From positions 1 through 38,004 of the forward strand of contig JAKADO010000021.1 of assembly GCA_021820485.1 (NCBI GenBank): 38,004 nt of DNA. The letters are read 5' to 3'. Each line of letters opens with the position of its first letter. The stretch's first letter is position 1. The position numbers were made by a program, and so were the translations under genes. Of this stretch, positions 28,109 to 37,771 are shown one piece after another. The notes under the pieces are model-generated. The model saw only the letters and a program-made list of their open reading frames with translations. It did no database searches and was not told the origin of the DNA. This DNA comes from Bacillota bacterium (GTDB taxonomy: Bacteria; Bacillota; Sulfobacillia; Sulfobacillales; Sulfobacillaceae).

Positions 28109-28294
28109 ATGGCCAAGAAGTCATTGATTGCCAAAGCCAAGCGCAAGCCAAAGTTTGGCGTTCGTAAGTACCACCGTTGCCAGCTCTGCGGACGGCCCCA
28201 TGGGTATCTGCGTGACTTTGGGCTGTGTCGTCTGTGCTTCCGCCAGCTTGCACATCGCGGCGAAATTCCTGGTGTGCGCAAGGCTAGCTGGTAA
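28109..28294 (+). CDS. rpsN: 30S ribosomal protein S14, type Z
   Basis: Small-subunit head protein. 61 residues from an ATG after TAGGAGGT; a longer frame is a shadow. The zinc-binding short form has Cys24, Cys27, Cys40 and Cys43 in [20 protein letters not shown], ending [30 protein letters not shown] is the usual start. Confidence 0.97.
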   Translation: MAKKSLIAKAKRKPKFGVRKYHRCQLCGRPHGYLRDFGLCRLCFRQLAHRGEIPGVRKASW

Positions 28295-28314
28295 CTAGAG
28301 AGAGGAGGATCGTC

Positions 28315-28707
28315 GTGACTGATCCGATTGCGGACATGTTGACCCGCATCCGAAACGCAAATGTTGTGTACCGCGAGGTCGTTGATGTTCCGGCGTCCCG
28401 CATGAAGCGGGCGTTGGCCCACATCCTCAAAGAAGAGGGATATATCCGGGACTACGAGTTGGTGGAGGATGGCAAGCAAGGCACCTTGCGGCTGCACCTG
28501 AAGTATGGAGCGAACCGCGAGCGTGTCATCACCGGATTGAAGCGCATCAGCCGTCCCGGTCTTCGGGTTTACGCCGGCCATGATGAATTGCCGCGCGTGT
28601 TGGGCGGCCTAGGTATCGCGGTGCTGTCGACCTCTCGGGGGATTATGACCGAGAAGCGGGCCCGCGAAGAGCATATCGGCGGCGAAGTACTCTGTTACGT
28701 GTGGTAG
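28315..28707 (+). CDS. rpsH: 30S ribosomal protein S8
   Basis: Primary 16S rRNA-binding protein and, in E. coli, repressor of the spc operon. 130 residues from a GTG after [61 protein letters not shown] and [20 protein letters not shown] are diagnostic. Confidence 0.97.
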   Translation: MTDPIADMLTRIRNANVVYREVVDVPASRMKRALAHILKEEGYIRDYELVEDGKQGTLRLHLKYGANRERVITGLKRISRPGLRVYAGHDELPRVLGGLGIAVLSTSRGIMTEKRAREEHIGGEVLCYVW

Positions 28708-28735
28708 AATGCCCGGTTAGGGGAGGAATTAGCAA

Positions 28736-29275
28736 ATGTCACGGATAGGCAAGCAGCCGATTACGGTCCCGGCAGGCGTGGACGTAGCGGTCGAAGGCCA
28801 GACGGTCCGGGTCAAGGGCACCAAGGGAGCCCTGGAGCGGACGCTCCGGCCGGAGGTGCGGGTTGAGATGGACGGCAACACCATCCGTGTGGTGCCGGTT
28901 GACGAGAGCGGAACAGCGCGGGCTCAGTGGGGACTGTCGCGGACGCTTATCGCTAACATGGTGGAAGGTGTCTCCAAGGGATTCGAAAAGCACTTGGAAC
29001 TGGCTGGTGTCGGATATCGTGCCTCGAAGCAAGGGCAGCGTCTGGTGCTGACGGTGGGATTCTCCCATCCGGTGCACATCGACCCGCCGCAAGGCATCGA
29101 GTTTGACGTCCCGAACCCCACCAACGTATTGGTGAAGGGCTATGACCGGGAAGTTGTCGGCGAAATCGCCGCCAAGATTCGCGGAGTGCGCCCGCCCGAG
29201 CCCTACAAGGGCAAAGGCATTCACTACAAGGGTGAACGCATCCGCCGCAAGGTCGGAAAGACCGGAAAGAAGTGA
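28736..29275 (+). CDS. rplF: 50S ribosomal protein L6
   Basis: Large-subunit protein near the sarcin-ricin loop. 179 residues. [39 protein letters not shown] central part, [21 protein letters not shown], and the C-terminal [27 protein letters not shown] precedes the ATG. Confidence 0.97.
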   Translation: MSRIGKQPITVPAGVDVAVEGQTVRVKGTKGALERTLRPEVRVEMDGNTIRVVPVDESGTARAQWGLSRTLIANMVEGVSKGFEKHLELAGVGYRASKQGQRLVLTVGFSHPVHIDPPQGIEFDVPNPTNVLVKGYDREVVGEIAAKIRGVRPPEPYKGKGIHYKGERIRRKVGKTGKK

Positions 29276-29285
29276 GGGATTAGGC

Positions 29286-29651
29286 GTGTACAAGCGATTT
29301 GACAGGAACGCGGCGCGTAGAAAGCGTCATTATCGGATTCGCGCAAAGGTGCATGGAACGCCCGAGCGTCCGCGCCTTAATGTCTTTCGATCGAACTTAA
29401 ACATCTACGCCCAGATTATTGACGACACCCAAGGGCACACCATCGCCGCGGCATCCACCTTGGAGGCTGGCTTGAAGGCGCAGCCCGGACGGTTGACGGT
29501 TGACAAGGCTCGCGAGGTGGGCCGCCTGGTGGCGGAACGCGCGCTTGAGCACGGCGTGAAAAAAGTGGTCTTCGATCGCGGCGGCTACCGGTATCACGGG
29601 CGCGTCAAGGCATTGGCCGACGCTGCGCGTGAAGCTGGATTAGACTTTTAA
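29286..29651 (+). CDS. rplR: 50S ribosomal protein L18
   Basis: Binds 5S rRNA with L5. 121 residues from the GTG at 29286 after GAGGGAT; a longer frame running through rplF is a shadow. [37 protein letters not shown] and the end [20 protein letters not shown] are diagnostic. Confidence 0.96.
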   Translation: MYKRFDRNAARRKRHYRIRAKVHGTPERPRLNVFRSNLNIYAQIIDDTQGHTIAAASTLEAGLKAQPGRLTVDKAREVGRLVAERALEHGVKKVVFDRGGYRYHGRVKALADAAREAGLDF

Positions 29652-29665
29652 TCGAGGGGGCAAAT

Positions 29666-30202
29666 ATGGCACGCGGGCAAACACAACCGGGCGACGACAA
29701 GCGTGGCGCGGGTGAATTCAAAGAGAAGGTTGTGGCCATCAATCGTGTGGCCAAGGTGGTCAAGGGTGGGCGGCGCTTCAGCTTCAGCGCGCTGGTGGTC
29801 GTTGGCGACGAGGAAGGCAAAGTCGGCGTCGGCTTGGGCAAGGCGGCCGAAATCCCTGAAGCCATCCGCAAGGGCATCGAAGATGCCAAGAAGCATATGG
29901 TTACCGTTCCACGGCTCGGCACAACCATTCCCCACCAGGTGATTGGGACCTTCGGCGCTGGCCGGGTGCTTTTGAAGCCAGCAGCTCCTGGTACCGGCGT
30001 GATTGCCGGAGGGGCCGTCCGTGCGGTTTTGGAAGCGGCAGGCGTGCGCGACGTGCTCACCAAGTCGCTGGGAACCGCCAATCCCAATAACGTGGTGGCG
30101 GCGACTATGGAAGGACTGAAGCAATTGAAGAGCGCGCATCATGTAGCCAAATTGCGCGGGCTGACGTTGCAGCAAGTCCTGGGAGGGGCACATCATGGCT
30201 AA
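29666..30202 (+). CDS. rpsE: 30S ribosomal protein S5
   Basis: mRNA-entry and decoding-fidelity protein. 178 residues. [66 protein letters not shown] and [20 protein letters not shown]. The spectinomycin loop ([13 protein letters not shown]) looks ordinary. It overlaps the rpmD start by eight bases. Confidence 0.97.
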   Translation: MARGQTQPGDDKRGAGEFKEKVVAINRVAKVVKGGRRFSFSALVVVGDEEGKVGVGLGKAAEIPEAIRKGIEDAKKHMVTVPRLGTTIPHQVIGTFGAGRVLLKPAAPGTGVIAGGAVRAVLEAAGVRDVLTKSLGTANPNNVVAATMEGLKQLKSAHHVAKLRGLTLQQVLGGAHHG

Positions 30203-30389
30203 ACTGCGCATCACCCTGGTGAAGAGCCCGATTGGCTATGCCAAGGACCAAAAAGCGACGGTCAAGTCGCTTGGGCTCGGCAAGATGTGGCGTACGGTGG
30301 AGCATGACGATAATCCCTCAATCCGCGGCATGGTCCAGAAGGTTCGCCATCTGGTCCGCGTGGAAGAGGTCGAGGAAGGAAGAGAGTAA
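30195..30389 (+). CDS. rpmD: 50S ribosomal protein L30
   Basis: Small large-subunit protein, 64 residues. [40 protein letters not shown] and [15 protein letters not shown] are diagnostic. GGGAGGGG inside rpsE serves as Shine-Dalgarno. Its stop directly abuts the rplO ATG. Confidence 0.97.
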   Translation: MAKLRITLVKSPIGYAKDQKATVKSLGLGKMWRTVEHDDNPSIRGMVQKVRHLVRVEEVEEGRE

Positions 30390-30827
30390 ATGCGACTGAA
30401 CGATTTGCGGCCCGCGGAAGGTTCACATCAGCGCAAAACCCGTCGCGGCCGCGGTCTGGGTTCCGGATTGGGCAAGACCGCAGGTCGGGGCCACAAAGGA
30501 CAAAAGGCACGCGCCGGCGGGAGCATTCGCCCCGGTTTTGAGGGCGGCCAGATGCCGCTGCAACGCCGTCTTCCCAAGCGCGGTTTCAAGAACCCATTTC
30601 GGGTTGAATACGAAGTCGTCAACCTGGGTGACTTGAACCAGTTTGCACCGGACACGGTGGTGACGGTGGATATGCTGAAGAAGGCCCGTTTGGTGCGCCG
30701 CAACCTCCCCGTCAAAATCCTTGGCGATGGTGAGATTGACCGGGCTTTGACGGTTCAGGTCAACGCATTCTCCAAGTCTGCCAAGGAAAAGATTGAGGCG
30801 GCTTCGGGGCGGGCCGAGGTGATTTAA
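30390..30827 (+). CDS. rplO: 50S ribosomal protein L15
   Basis: Late-assembly large-subunit protein. 145 residues. [20 protein letters not shown], then [40 protein letters not shown] and the C-terminal [31 protein letters not shown] upstream. It abuts secY. Confidence 0.97.
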   Translation: MRLNDLRPAEGSHQRKTRRGRGLGSGLGKTAGRGHKGQKARAGGSIRPGFEGGQMPLQRRLPKRGFKNPFRVEYEVVNLGDLNQFAPDTVVTVDMLKKARLVRRNLPVKILGDGEIDRALTVQVNAFSKSAKEKIEAASGRAEVI

Positions 30828-32114
30828 GTGGCCCAGAACGCGATGATGGGAGCGCTTCGGGGTTCCCAGTTGACCAAGCGGCTTCTCTTTACGCTCGGGA
30901 TGTTGGTTGTCTTCCGGTTGGGAGTCCACATCCCAATTCCTGGCGTGAACGCGTCGGTCATTCAACAGCTGTTCAGCAAGGGCGCCAGCATTTTCGCCCT
31001 GTTGAACCTGTTTAGCGGCGGAGCCACCGCCACCTTGTCTATCTTCGCCCTCAGCATCGTGCCGTACATCAATGCCAGCATCATTATGCAGTTGATGACC
31101 GTGGTGCTGCCGTCGGTGGAGGAGTGGAGCAAGGAAGGCGAGGAAGGACAGAAAAAGATCACGGCGTGGACGCGCTGGTTGTCCGTGGGCCTGGGTTTTC
31201 TGCAGGCCGCCGGCGTATCGTACTATCTGTACCGGTATTCTTCAAACGGCCAGTACGTCTATGTGCACCACACTGTGGGCATGCTCTTTTTCACCGCGAT
31301 GATGCTGCTTGCAGGCTCCACATTCCTAATGTGGGTTGGGGAGCAAATTAGCGACCGCGGCATCGGCAACGGCATTTCGCTGTTGGTGATGTTCGGGATT
31401 GTGTCGCGGTTGCCGTACGGCATCCAGGTGCTGAGCAAGTATGTGTCGGCGGGCGTGATGACTGTGCCCAAGCTGGTGATATTCCTCCTCGTGGCGTTGA
31501 TCATCATCGCTGCGGTGGTTTACGTGAATGAAGGACAACGCAAGGTGCCGGTGCAGTATCCGAAGCGGGTGGTGGGACGCCGCATTTACCAGGGGCAGAA
31601 CACCCACTTGCCGATTCGGGTGAACCAGGCTGGCGTGATTCCGGTTATCTTCGCGATTTCCTTATTGATTTTGCCGGTCACTATCTCGCAGTTTTTCAAG
31701 GGCAACTGGGTGCTGGTGTTTGAAAACTACTTTGGTTTCAAATCGCCGCTCTACATTGTCTTGGAATTTCTGCTGGTGGTGGTCTTTACCTTCTTCTACA
31801 CCCAAGTGGTGTTTAAGGTGGATGACGTGGCCGACAACCTTAAGAAGGCGGGCGGACACATCCCAGGGATTCGCCCTGGAAAGCCCACCGCGGAATATCT
31901 GGGCCGCGTCAGCGGACGCCTGACATGGATTGGGGCAGTATTTCTCGGGATTGTCTCGATTCTGCCCAGCCTCATCAGCATCGCGCTTGGCAATGGCATT
32001 AACCTCTACTTCGGCGGCACCTCGCTGCTGATTATTGTCGGGGTGTCCTTGGATACCCTGAAGCAGATGCAGGCGCAGATGATTATGAAGCAATATCAGG
32101 GATTCATGAAATAG
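30828..32114 (+). CDS. secY: Protein translocase subunit SecY
   Basis: Pore-forming subunit of the Sec translocon in the cytoplasmic membrane, with about ten membrane segments in 428 residues. Starts with GTG directly after the rplO stop. Visible are KRLLFTLGMLVVFRLGVHIP (TM1), the plug region NLFSGGATATLSIFALSIVPY, TM5-6 loop KVPVQYPKRVVGRR, NQAGVIPVIFAISLLILPV (TM7), and cytosolic loop GGHIPGIRPGKPTAEYL, which contacts SecA and ribosomes. Lies in the usual spc position. Confidence 0.98.
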   Translation: MAQNAMMGALRGSQLTKRLLFTLGMLVVFRLGVHIPIPGVNASVIQQLFSKGASIFALLNLFSGGATATLSIFALSIVPYINASIIMQLMTVVLPSVEEWSKEGEEGQKKITAWTRWLSVGLGFLQAAGVSYYLYRYSSNGQYVYVHHTVGMLFFTAMMLLAGSTFLMWVGEQISDRGIGNGISLLVMFGIVSRLPYGIQVLSKYVSAGVMTVPKLVIFLLVALIIIAAVVYVNEGQRKVPVQYPKRVVGRRIYQGQNTHLPIRVNQAGVIPVIFAISLLILPVTISQFFKGNWVLVFENYFGFKSPLYIVLEFLLVVVFTFFYTQVVFKVDDVADNLKKAGGHIPGIRPGKPTAEYLGRVSGRLTWIGAVFLGIVSILPSLISIALGNGINLYFGGTSLLIIVGVSLDTLKQMQAQMIMKQYQGFMK

Positions 32115-32130
32115 CAGGAGGGCGAGACAT

Positions 32131-32784
32131 ATGGAACTTGTATTGTTGGGCCCTCCAGGTTCGGGAAAGGGGACCCAGGCGAAATTGCTGGCCGCGCGGT
32201 TTGGCGTGCCGCACATTTCGACCGGAGACATTTTCCGCAAGAACCTCAGTGAAGGGACGGACTTGGGCCAGCTCGCCCGCCGCTATATGGATGAAGGCAC
32301 CTTGGTGCCCGATGACGTGACCGAAGCCATGGTGCGGGAGCGCCTTCGCGAGACTGACGCCCAAAAGGGCTTTATTCTCGATGGCTTTCCGCGCAACCTC
32401 GCGCAGGGCGAGCACTTTGACGCCATGCTCTCTGAGGAAGGGCGGACGCTGACGGCCGTGATTTATCTGGCTGTCGACCGTGCAGTGCTGATGTCGCGGC
32501 TCACTGGGCGGCGTGTATGCCCGAAGTGCGGGGCGACCTACCATCTGGAATTCAACCCGCCTAAGGCGATCGGCGTCTGTGACGTCTGCGGCGCCGAGCT
32601 GGTGCAGCGCCCGGACGACAGCGAGGGCACCGTGTCGACGCGGCTCGCTGTGTATGACGCGGAAACTGCGCCTTTGGCGACGTATTACCAGAAGAGCGGC
32701 CGCCTCCGCGAATTTGACGGTGATCAGCCGGTCGATCAGGTGACTCGAGCCATCGTGGAAAGTGTGGCGGGAACCGATGATTGA
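32131..32784 (+). CDS. adk: Adenylate kinase, zinc-lid form
   Basis: Interconverts AMP + ATP and 2 ADP. 217 residues. P-loop GPPGSGKGT (7-15), ISTGDIFRKNLSEGTDLG, DGFPRNLAQGEHFD. The LID has Cys130, Cys133, Cys150 and Cys153, the structural zinc form common in Gram-positives. GGAGGGCG precedes the ATG. It overlaps the map start by eight bases. Confidence 0.97.
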   Translation: MELVLLGPPGSGKGTQAKLLAARFGVPHISTGDIFRKNLSEGTDLGQLARRYMDEGTLVPDDVTEAMVRERLRETDAQKGFILDGFPRNLAQGEHFDAMLSEEGRTLTAVIYLAVDRAVLMSRLTGRRVCPKCGATYHLEFNPPKAIGVCDVCGAELVQRPDDSEGTVSTRLAVYDAETAPLATYYQKSGRLREFDGDQPVDQVTRAIVESVAGTDD

Positions 32785-33529
32785 GCTGAAGAGCGCCCGT
32801 GACCGCGAAAAGATGCGGCTTGCCGGCCGTGTGGTGGCGGAGGTGCTGGGGGAACTGCGCCAAGCGGTGCACTCGGGCATCACCACCCGCGAACTGGACG
32901 TCGTCGCCGACCGGGGCATCAAGCGGCGCGGCGGCATTCCGGTCTTCAAGGGCTACCATGGCTACCCGGCCAGTGTCTGTGTTTCGGTGAATGACCAAGT
33001 TGTGCATGGCATTCCCGGATCTCGTGTGCTCCAGCCCGGCGACTTGGTCAGCATTGACCTCGGCGCGACGGTGGACGGCTTCGTCGGGGATGCGGCGTTC
33101 AGCATGTTTGTGGAGTACGCGCCCAACGAGCGAGCCGAAGAGCTTTTGCGGGTGACAGAAGAATCGCTGTACAAGGGCATCGAAGCGGCCCGGGTGGGGA
33201 ACCGATTGGGCGATGTATCCGCGGCGGTGCAGCAGCACGTTGAGGCTCATGGCTTTAGCGTGGTGCGGGACTTTGTGGGACACGGAGTGGGTCGGCAGAT
33301 GCACGAAGAGCCGCAAGTACCCAATTACGGCACGGCGGGGCGCGGACTGCTCCTGAAGCCGGGGCTCGCCATCGCCATCGAACCGATGGTGAATGTGGGC
33401 GGCTATCAGGTGGATGTAGGCGACGACGGCTGGACCGTCACGACACGCGACCACAGTCTTTCCGCCCATTTTGAACACACCATTTTCCTCGATGAAAATG
33501 GTCCCGAAATCTTGACTGCAATTTCTTGA
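32777..33529 (+). CDS. map: Methionine aminopeptidase, type I
   Basis: Removes the initiator methionine from new proteins. 250 residues from the ATG at 32777 giving MIELKSARDREKMRLAGRVV; an earlier start is out of the family pattern. Metal ligands are Asp94 and Asp105 (SIDLGATVDGFVGDAA), His169 (FVGHGVGRQMHE), Glu202 (IEPM) and Glu233 (FEHT). No N-terminal SH3 zinc domain. Last gene before the infA promoter. Confidence 0.97.
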   Translation: MIELKSARDREKMRLAGRVVAEVLGELRQAVHSGITTRELDVVADRGIKRRGGIPVFKGYHGYPASVCVSVNDQVVHGIPGSRVLQPGDLVSIDLGATVDGFVGDAAFSMFVEYAPNERAEELLRVTEESLYKGIEAARVGNRLGDVSAAVQQHVEAHGFSVVRDFVGHGVGRQMHEEPQVPNYGTAGRGLLLKPGLAIAIEPMVNVGGYQVDVGDDGWTVTTRDHSLSAHFEHTIFLDENGPEILTAIS

Positions 33530-33544
33530 GAAATCGGGTATAAT
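33512..33544 (+). promoter_or_regulatory. Probable promoter of infA-rpmJ and the alpha cluster
   Basis: A perfect TATAAT at 33539-33544 lies about 90 bases before infA. The best -35, TTGACT (33512-33517), is 21 bases upstream, longer than ideal. Between them is the palindrome ATTTCT-tg-AGAAAT (33521-33534), which could be an operator. It overlaps the map stop. Confidence 0.45.
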
Positions 33545-33633
33545 GGATCGGATACTGATGGGGATACTGTCGGGCGAATTTGGGCAAAATTGTCAGTGCA
33601 GGAAAATTAGGAGTCTGAAAAGGGGGGAAATCG

Positions 33634-33852
33634 TTGGCCAAAGAAGACGCGATCGAAGTCGAAGGTACCGTGATTGAGCCGTTGCCCAATGCTATGTTCC
33701 GTGTGGAATTATCCAATGGTCATAAGGTATTGGCGCACGTCTCGGGCAAGATTCGGATGCACTTCATCAAGATTCTGCCCGGAGACAAGGTAACGGTTCA
33801 GCTATCACCTTACGATTTGACGCGCGGTCGGATCACCTATCGCTACAAGTAG
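33634..33852 (+). CDS. infA: Translation initiation factor IF-1
   Basis: OB-fold factor that binds the A site during initiation. 72 residues from a TTG after [69 protein letters not shown] and [11 protein letters not shown] are diagnostic. The rare start codon may limit its level. Confidence 0.97.
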   Translation: MAKEDAIEVEGTVIEPLPNAMFRVELSNGHKVLAHVSGKIRMHFIKILPGDKVTVQLSPYDLTRGRITYRYK

Positions 33853-33865
33853 CGGTTGGGCACGC

Positions 33866-33882
33866 GACCCGCAGCGCGGGTC
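33866..33882 (+). other. Stem-loop between infA and rpmJ
   Basis: GACCCGC-agc-GCGGGTC, seven perfect pairs, 13 bases after the infA stop. No T-run follows. It may pause or partly end transcription or set an mRNA processing point. Confidence 0.4.
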
Positions 33883-33936
33883 TGGCCGATCCGCACAATG
33901 ATAGGATGACATTATGTTTCAAAGGGAGGAGTCCGC

Positions 33937-34050
33937 ATGAAGGTTCGGGCGTCCGTGAAGCCGATTTGTGAGAAGTGCAAGGTGATTAAGCGCCATGGGC
34001 GTGTGATGGTCATCTGCGAGAATCCCAAGCACAAGCAGGCACAAGGATAA
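33937..34050 (+). CDS. rpmJ: 50S ribosomal protein L36, zinc form
   Basis: Only 37 residues: [20 protein letters not shown] and then [17 protein letters not shown]. The zinc pattern Cys11, Cys14, Cys27, His32 is intact (C+ form). GGGAGGAG lies just before the ATG. It sits between infA and rpsM, the normal place. Confidence 0.96.
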   Translation: MKVRASVKPICEKCKVIKRHGRVMVICENPKHKQAQG

Positions 34051-34068
34051 CGCAAGGAGGATATTCGA

Positions 34069-34440
34069 GTGGCGCGTATTTCTGGAATCGACTTGCCGCG
34101 GGACAAGCGTATTGAGGCGGCCTTGCCGTACATCTATGGCATTGGTTGGCCGGCGGCGCGGCAAATCTTGGCGCAGAGCCAGGTGGACCCGGACACGCGG
34201 GTGCGCGACCTGACTGAGGAAGAGGTCAGCCGCATTCGTGAGATTGTTGACCGCGAGTGGCGGGTGGAAGGTGACCTGCGCCGCGAGGTGCAAATGAACA
34301 TCAAGCGGTTGATTGACATCGGCTCCTACCGTGGGCTGCGTCATCGCCGGGGACTGCCGGTTCGGGGACAGCGGACCAAGACCAACGCGCGGACGCGCAA
34401 GGGTCCACGCCGCACCGTCGGTGCCAAAAAGAAGAAGTAA
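34069..34440 (+). CDS. rpsM: 30S ribosomal protein S13
   Basis: Small-subunit head protein bridging to the large subunit. 123 residues from a GTG after [47 protein letters not shown], then [20 protein letters not shown] and a basic C-terminal tail. The usual IGxxxA motif reads IGWPAA, with Trp-Pro in place of the common Arg/Lys/Ser residues. Confidence 0.97.
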   Translation: MARISGIDLPRDKRIEAALPYIYGIGWPAARQILAQSQVDPDTRVRDLTEEEVSRIREIVDREWRVEGDLRREVQMNIKRLIDIGSYRGLRHRRGLPVRGQRTKTNARTRKGPRRTVGAKKKK

Positions 34441-34465
34441 CACTTAAGGAGGGGTTTCTGGCCAT

Positions 34466-34858
34466 ATGCCGACGCGTCGTACAACACGAACCAAGCGCCG
34501 CGACCGCCGTCACGTCGATCGTGGAGTGGCTCATATTCGTTCGACATTCAATAACACCATCGTGACCATTACCGATCCCCAGGGGAACACCTTGTCGTGG
34601 GCCTCAGCTGGTGGCTCGGGTTTCAAAGGCTCTCGTAAGAGTACCCCATTTGCCGCCCAATTAGCCGCGGAAACGGCTGCCAAAGGCGCCATGGAGTACG
34701 GTTTGAAAGAGGTCGAAGTGCTGGTGAAGGGACCGGGCTCCGGTCGCGAAGCCGCCATTCGGTCTTTGCAGGCAGCCGGTTTGGAGGTCAGCATGATCAA
34801 AGACGTGACCCCCATTCCGCACAACGGATGTCGGCCGCCCAAGCGGCGTCGAGTCTAA
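34466..34858 (+). CDS. rpsK: 30S ribosomal protein S11
   Basis: Small-subunit platform protein near the mRNA exit. 130 residues. [60 protein letters not shown] and the C-terminal [27 protein letters not shown] upstream. Confidence 0.97.
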   Translation: MPTRRTTRTKRRDRRHVDRGVAHIRSTFNNTIVTITDPQGNTLSWASAGGSGFKGSRKSTPFAAQLAAETAAKGAMEYGLKEVEVLVKGPGSGREAAIRSLQAAGLEVSMIKDVTPIPHNGCRPPKRRRV

Positions 34859-34885
34859 TAAACAGAAAGGAAGGAGGCGCAACAC

Positions 34886-35515
34886 ATGGCACGTTATACG
34901 GGACCCGTTTGCAAGCTTTGCCGACGGGAGGGAACCAAGCTTTACCTGAAGGGTGAGAAGTGCTTTACCGACAAGTGTCCAGTCAGCCGTCGGGCATATC
35001 CCCCGGGCCAACACGGGCAAGGAAACACGCGCCGTAAACTTTCTGAGTACGGGGTACAGTTGCGCGAAAAGCAAAAGGCACGCCGGACCTACGGGGTCAT
35101 GGAGGGCCAATTTGCCCGGTACTTCGAGAAAGCTGAAAAGAAGCAAGGCGTCACCGGTGAAGTATTGCTGCAGACCTTGGAGCGTCGTCTCGACAATGTT
35201 GTTTACCGCATGGGACTCGCATCCTCGCGGGCCGAGGCGCGTCAGTTGGTGCGGCACAATCACTTTCAGGTCAACGGTCGGCGGGTGAACATTCCGTCGT
35301 TCTCCGTCAAGCCGGGTGACGTCATCGAAGTGCGCGAGAGCAGTCGGCAAAAGCCCCGGTTCAAGCAGATGGCCCAAATCACCTCGCGGCTGGTTCCTGC
35401 TTGGCTGGAAGTGAACTCGGAGGCCTTGCGTGGCACAGTACTTCGACTGCCGAACCGTGATGAGATTGACGCACCAGTGCAAGAGCAGCTGATTGTTGAG
35501 TACTACTCGCGATAA
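34886..35515 (+). CDS. rpsD: 30S ribosomal protein S4, zinc form
   Basis: Primary 16S rRNA-binding protein and, in B. subtilis, its own repressor. 209 residues. The N-terminal zinc site has Cys9, Cys12, Cys26 and Cys31, then [29 protein letters not shown] and the S4 domain ([31 protein letters not shown]). It lies inside the alpha cluster before rpoA, as in many bacteria but not in B. subtilis. Confidence 0.97.
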   Translation: MARYTGPVCKLCRREGTKLYLKGEKCFTDKCPVSRRAYPPGQHGQGNTRRKLSEYGVQLREKQKARRTYGVMEGQFARYFEKAEKKQGVTGEVLLQTLERRLDNVVYRMGLASSRAEARQLVRHNHFQVNGRRVNIPSFSVKPGDVIEVRESSRQKPRFKQMAQITSRLVPAWLEVNSEALRGTVLRLPNRDEIDAPVQEQLIVEYYSR

Positions 35516-35549
35516 TCAGTATTACCTGGAGTTATTGAAAGGGGGCAAG

Positions 35550-35565
35550 GCCTGCGAAGGCGGGC
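35550..35565 (+). promoter_or_regulatory. Hairpin in the rpoA leader
   Basis: GCCTGC-gaag-GCGGGC with one G-U pair sits between an AAAGGGGG motif (35538-35545) and the rpoA ATG (35573). The motif alone is 27 bases away; if the hairpin forms, it comes to about 11. A nearer GGTGG is the alternative Shine-Dalgarno. A structure-bridged ribosome binding site is an inference. Confidence 0.35.
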
Positions 35566-35572
35566 TGGTGGA

Positions 35573-36520
35573 ATGACCGAAATCGAGAAACCGGAAATTC
35601 GACGGGTTGATGATGGCAATGAGCCCAATTATGGGCAGTTCGTGGTGGAGCCCCTGGACCGGGGCTATGGCATCACCCTAGGCAATTCCCTCAGAAGGAT
35701 TCTTCTGAGTTCACTTCCCGGGACGGCTGTAACATCCGTTCGGATCGAGGGCGTTCTTCATGAATTTTCGGTCATTCCGGGCGTCCTTGAAGACACAGCG
35801 GACATCATCCTCAACCTGAAGCGGCTGGCTTTGAAGTCATGGTCCGATGAGCCAAAGACGCTCAGGATTGATAAGGAAGGTCCTGCAGAGGTTACGGCGG
35901 GAGACATTATTGCCGACGCTGACGTGGACATTTTGGACCCCCAGCAGCACATTGCCTATGTGGATGAAGGGGCCAAACTGTCCATGGAACTGGCGATTGA
36001 GCGCGGTCGCGGCTATGTGCCGGCGGACAAGAACAAGCGGGCTGAGCAAGCCATTGGCGCCATCCCGGTGGACTCCATCTTCAGCCCCGTGCTGAAAGCC
36101 AACTGGCGGGTGGAGGACACGCGTGTCGGCCACATCACCGACTATGACCGCTTGACCTTGGAACTGTGGACCGATGGGTCCCTGACCCCCGAAGAAGCGG
36201 TATCCATGGGCAGCAAAATTCTGTCTGATCACTTGCGGCTGTTTGTCAATCTCACGGACGGCGTGCCGGGCGTGGAGATTGGCGTAGAGCGCGAAGAGGA
36301 CAAGCGCGATCGGCTCTTGGAGATGCCTATTGAGGAACTGGATCTGTCCGTGCGGTCTTTCAATTGCCTTAAGCGTGCCGGCATCAACACCGTCGGCGAG
36401 TTGACGGCCAAGACCGATGAAGACATGATGAAGGTTCGCAACTTGGGTAAAAAATCCCTCGAAGAGGTCAAGGAGAAGCTATCCAGTTTGGGTCTGGGCC
36501 TCCGCCCCTCGGAAGAGTAG
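35573..36520 (+). CDS. rpoA: DNA-directed RNA polymerase subunit alpha
   Basis: Scaffold subunit that nucleates beta and beta-prime assembly and binds UP elements and activators. 315 residues. N-terminal domain: [25 protein letters not shown] region, then [13 protein letters not shown] and [12 protein letters not shown]-terminal domain: [20 protein letters not shown] and [16 protein letters not shown], the helix-hairpin-helix DNA-binding part. Complete. Confidence 0.98.
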   Translation: MTEIEKPEIRRVDDGNEPNYGQFVVEPLDRGYGITLGNSLRRILLSSLPGTAVTSVRIEGVLHEFSVIPGVLEDTADIILNLKRLALKSWSDEPKTLRIDKEGPAEVTAGDIIADADVDILDPQQHIAYVDEGAKLSMELAIERGRGYVPADKNKRAEQAIGAIPVDSIFSPVLKANWRVEDTRVGHITDYDRLTLELWTDGSLTPEEAVSMGSKILSDHLRLFVNLTDGVPGVEIGVEREEDKRDRLLEMPIEELDLSVRSFNCLKRAGINTVGELTAKTDEDMMKVRNLGKKSLEEVKEKLSSLGLGLRPSEE

Positions 36521-36584
36521 AGCAGGATTGACCGCGCCCCAGACGGGGGCGATTTGGAAAACTATCGTTAAAGGAGACAGAACG

Positions 36585-36929
36585 ATGCCTGGACATCATC
36601 GCAAATTAGGCCGCAACGGTGGACACCGTCGGGCTATGATGCGAAATCTGGTGACGTCGCTCTTGCGTGAAGAGCGGATTCAAACCACCGTCACGCGGGC
36701 TCGCGAAGTAAATCGGGTGGCGGAGCACATGATTACGCTCGGCAAGCGCGGCGATTTGGCCGCACGGCGTCAAGCCTTGGCGTACATCTTGGATGAAGAT
36801 GTGGTCACCAAGCTCTTCACCACCCTGGGACCGCGTTATCAGGAACGGACCGGCGGCTATACCCGCGTTATGCGCACGGGATTCCGCCAGGGCGACGCCG
36901 CCCCGATGGCGATTCTCGAATTGGTGTAA
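36585..36929 (+). CDS. rplQ: 50S ribosomal protein L17
   Basis: Protein at the tunnel exit, last of the alpha cluster. 114 residues from the ATG at 36585 after AAAGGAG; the longer frame from 36528 lacks homology. [60 protein letters not shown] and [20 protein letters not shown] are diagnostic. Confidence 0.97.
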   Translation: MPGHHRKLGRNGGHRRAMMRNLVTSLLREERIQTTVTRAREVNRVAEHMITLGKRGDLAARRQALAYILDEDVVTKLFTTLGPRYQERTGGYTRVMRTGFRQGDAAPMAILELV

Positions 36930-36934
36930 TTCTT

Positions 36935-37738
36935 ATGGCGGAACAAGGTGCGGCACGCGGGCATGGCCCGGGTGCCGCTCTTTCATGTGCGGATTCTCAG
37001 AGTCTTTGCCTCATTGTCCGATACGATGGAACGGACTATCATGGATTTCAGAAGCAGGCGGGCGCCCAGACCATCCAAGGCGAGCTGGAACGGGTGCTGA
37101 CGGCGCTGATGGGGCCCGGCGCGGTTATTGGAGCCAGTCGCACGGACGCTGGAGTGCATGCTGCAGGGCAGGTCGCGGTATGGACCGGTGCGGTTCCCGT
37201 GCCCATGGAGCGGGCGGCCTTGATCTTGAACCGGCGCCTGCCGGCGGCGATCCAAGTGGTGCGGGCGTTCTGGGTGCCGAAAGGATGGGATCCGCGCTGG
37301 GCTCGGGCCGCGAAGCAGTACAGCTATCGCGTGTGGCGGGGGACCGGGCCGCCCGACCTGGCCCACTATCGGACGGCCTATTGGCATCCGGGGACGCTCG
37401 CGTGGGGCCGGCTTCAAGAAGGCGCTCGTCTCTTCATAGGCGAGCATGACTTTCGGGCCTTCCGTACGGAAGGCTCAAGTGCGGAAACCACCATTCGCCG
37501 AATCTTGGCGAGCGGTTGGTCCATGGAGGCAGACGGCAGGATTTGGCGCTATCAGGTGGTGGGTACAGGGTTTCTGTACCGCATGGTGCGGCATATGGTG
37601 GGGAGCATGCTGGATGCGGCCGGACCGATGGGGTCCACGGATCGGATTCTCGCCGGACTCCAAGACCCCGGCACCAAAGTCGGCGCCTTGGCGCCGGCGG
37701 CAGGCCTCACACTGGATTGGATACAATTTCGGGATTGA
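36935..37738 (+). CDS. truA: tRNA pseudouridine synthase A
   Basis: Forms pseudouridine at positions 38-40 of tRNA anticodon arms. 267 residues. The catalytic Asp71 is in ASRTDAGVHA; the TruA opening IVRYDGTDYHGFQKQAGAQT follows about 26 non-conserved residues, and FLYRMVRHMVGSML lies near the end. The start ATG is five bases after the rplQ stop; no alternative start fits. In B. subtilis ECF transporter genes lie between rplQ and truA; here they are absent. Confidence 0.96.
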   Translation: MAEQGAARGHGPGAALSCADSQSLCLIVRYDGTDYHGFQKQAGAQTIQGELERVLTALMGPGAVIGASRTDAGVHAAGQVAVWTGAVPVPMERAALILNRRLPAAIQVVRAFWVPKGWDPRWARAAKQYSYRVWRGTGPPDLAHYRTAYWHPGTLAWGRLQEGARLFIGEHDFRAFRTEGSSAETTIRRILASGWSMEADGRIWRYQVVGTGFLYRMVRHMVGSMLDAAGPMGSTDRILAGLQDPGTKVGALAPAAGLTLDWIQFRD

Positions 37739-37771
37739 GTGCAACTCGGGATGTCATAGAGGGGGATATGC

